A DNA stretch of 64,000 bases, taken from assembly GCF_000812965.1 (NCBI RefSeq), contig NZ_JSYN01000009.1:1-64000 (forward strand), given 5' to 3'. Positions 63,063 to 64,000 of the stretch are shown one piece after another (positions within the stretch are counted from its first letter, which is position 1; each line of letters begins with the position of its first letter). A program made the position numbers and the translations under genes. Below the pieces are notes generated by a model. That model ran no database searches. It worked only from the letters and a program-made list of their open reading frames with translations, and was not told the DNA's origin. This DNA is from Pedobacter kyungheensis (GTDB taxonomy: Bacteria > Bacteroidota > Bacteroidia > Sphingobacteriales > Sphingobacteriaceae).

Positions 63063-64000
63063 TTAACTCTCGTTATCCCAATCGTATTTTTCCAAATCGC
63101 GGTAGGCTTTGCCTTTAATAATTTCTTTCCGTTTGGATGATTCTGAGTCTACCCGCGTTTCGTGGATATTATCGGCCACTTCGAAATGAAAATCCTTATC
63201 CTTTTTAGAATGGTAAATCGAAACTTCGTCTCCATCGGCAATGGCATAATCGTAAGGGCCACGGGCGCTCATCAGTTTAACAAATACCGGCAAACACTCA
63301 AAAAAGATAAACAGCAGGCCAATAAAGGTTACGGCAATGGCTGTATTGTTGTCGCGGCTGCCATCTACATTAAATTTAAGCTGGCCAAGTGCCCAGTTGC
63401 GGTCGGCAAAACCTGCAATGTTGGCTAAACTATCCAATTGTTTTTTGGTATACAGTTTTTCGGTAAACAGCCCATCAAATTCTTTGCGTTTATCTACAAA
63501 AGCTTCCGATTTATTAATGTTGGCCTTAAGCGAATCGAGCTCTGCCGTGCGTTGCGCAATTTCTGCTTCCTTACGCTTGGCATAGGGTCCATAACCCATT
63601 ACGCCCGATGTTTCGGTGGTCTTATTGCCGAATATTTCGAAGTTAAGTTTCTGCCTGTCGGATTTAATGCCTTTCTCCAGCGAATCGCGCGTAGCTTTTT
63701 GCTGGTTTAAGCGACCAAACTCAACCTGGTATTTTTTCTCAAAAGCCTTATTTAAGGTATCAATCTTTGCCCGCTGACCATTCAAATAGCTTACTTTTAA
63801 ACGCTCCTTAATCTCTTTATCAAAAATTTTAAGCTCAATAGGCCTCGAAATAACCATACCGATCATAATGGCCAGTAAAATACGTGGCGTGGCCTGTAAA
63901 AGCTGTTTATTGGTACTTGCACTTTTGTTAATACTCGATACGATGTAGCGGTCCATGTTAAAAATGGCTGCACCCCATAAAAAGCCGAAAATGATTGCGA
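63063..64000 (-). CDS. DUF4407 membrane protein, 5' end outside the window
   Basis: At least 312 codons to the right edge. The first ATG in the window is at 63956 (MDRYIVSSI), but the same frame continues upstream to base 64000 as IIFGFLWGAAIFN, which is the usual DUF4407 sequence, so the true start lies beyond the window. A membrane helix (LLQATPRILLAIMIGMVISRPIELKIF), a long coiled-coil-prone region (about 60-190), then a second helix (AIAVTFIGLLFIFFECLPVFVKLMS). Inner membrane protein of unknown function. Confidence 0.85.
   Translation of the reverse strand, partial: AIIFGFLWGAAIFNMDRYIVSSINKSASTNKQLLQATPRILLAIMIGMVISRPIELKIFDKEIKERLKVSYLNGQRAKIDTLNKAFEKKYQVEFGRLNQQKATRDSLEKGIKSDRQKLNFEIFGNKTTETSGVMGYGPYAKRKEAEIAQRTAELDSLKANINKSEAFVDKRKEFDGLFTEKLYTKKQLDSLANIAGFADRNWALGQLKFNVDGSRDNNTAIAVTFIGLLFIFFECLPVFVKLMSARGPYDYAIADGDEVSIYHSKKDKDFHFEVADNIHETRVDSESSKRKEIIKGKAYRDLEKYDWDNES

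Overview
The window looks like a chromosomal segment of a Bacteroidota bacterium of the family Sphingobacteriaceae, most likely Pedobacter or a close relative. The reasons are a SusC/SusD pair, other TonB-dependent receptors with an N-terminal carboxypeptidase-regulatory-like domain, promoters of the TAnnTTTG type, moderate-low GC, and many short intergenic repeats of the kind common in this group. No rRNA or tRNA gene, CRISPR array, prophage or complete insertion sequence was seen. The family assignment is inference from gene content, not from a database match.

Layout. 1-10464: scattered single genes, including a leucine-rich-repeat protein kinase, a Crp-type regulator, VOC and DoxX proteins, an aldose epimerase-like protein, peptidase T, an M14 carboxypeptidase and a rhomboid protease. 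10465-10980 is a repeat-filled spacer. 12048-21944 is a small pectin utilisation locus: rhamnogalacturonan acetylesterase, pectinesterase, a DUF5123-like surface lipoprotein, SusD and SusC, with a divergent LacI-type regulator and LacI-like operators between them. 21974-29001: rRNA methyltransferase, an MFS transporter with a small membrane partner, bestrophin, a Pr6Pr-like protein, a TlpA-type thioredoxin and an S41 protease. 29203-32003: ECF sigma factor, anti-sigma-like protein and a predicted beta-solenoid exported protein, separated by an 83-bp tandem repeat. 33113-41955: AspRS, an envelope-stress-like cluster (holin-like, YtxH, AI-2E), an orphan sigma-54 activator, enoyl-CoA hydratase with a stand-alone B12-binding subunit, and GlnRS. 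42159-47608: amidase, an M49-like peptidase and a TonB-dependent receptor. 47740-48714: TPM protein.

48854-54806 is a thiamin-linked region: a TPP riboswitch leads a TonB-dependent receptor, followed after a strong terminator by a divergent ThiE-like protein, a seven-helix membrane protein with a soluble C-terminal domain, a divergent thiamin pyrophosphokinase-like protein and an acetyltransferase. 55178-64000: NadR-like kinase, an unannotated 48-codon ORF with its own terminator, carB without the allosteric domain, two exported peptidases (M28, M61) and a DUF4407 gene cut by the right edge.

The strongest candidates for something undescribed are the divergent thiamin cluster, the riboswitch with a repeat-expanded P3 arm, the 48-codon ORF, and several nested inverted-repeat elements that may be mobile.
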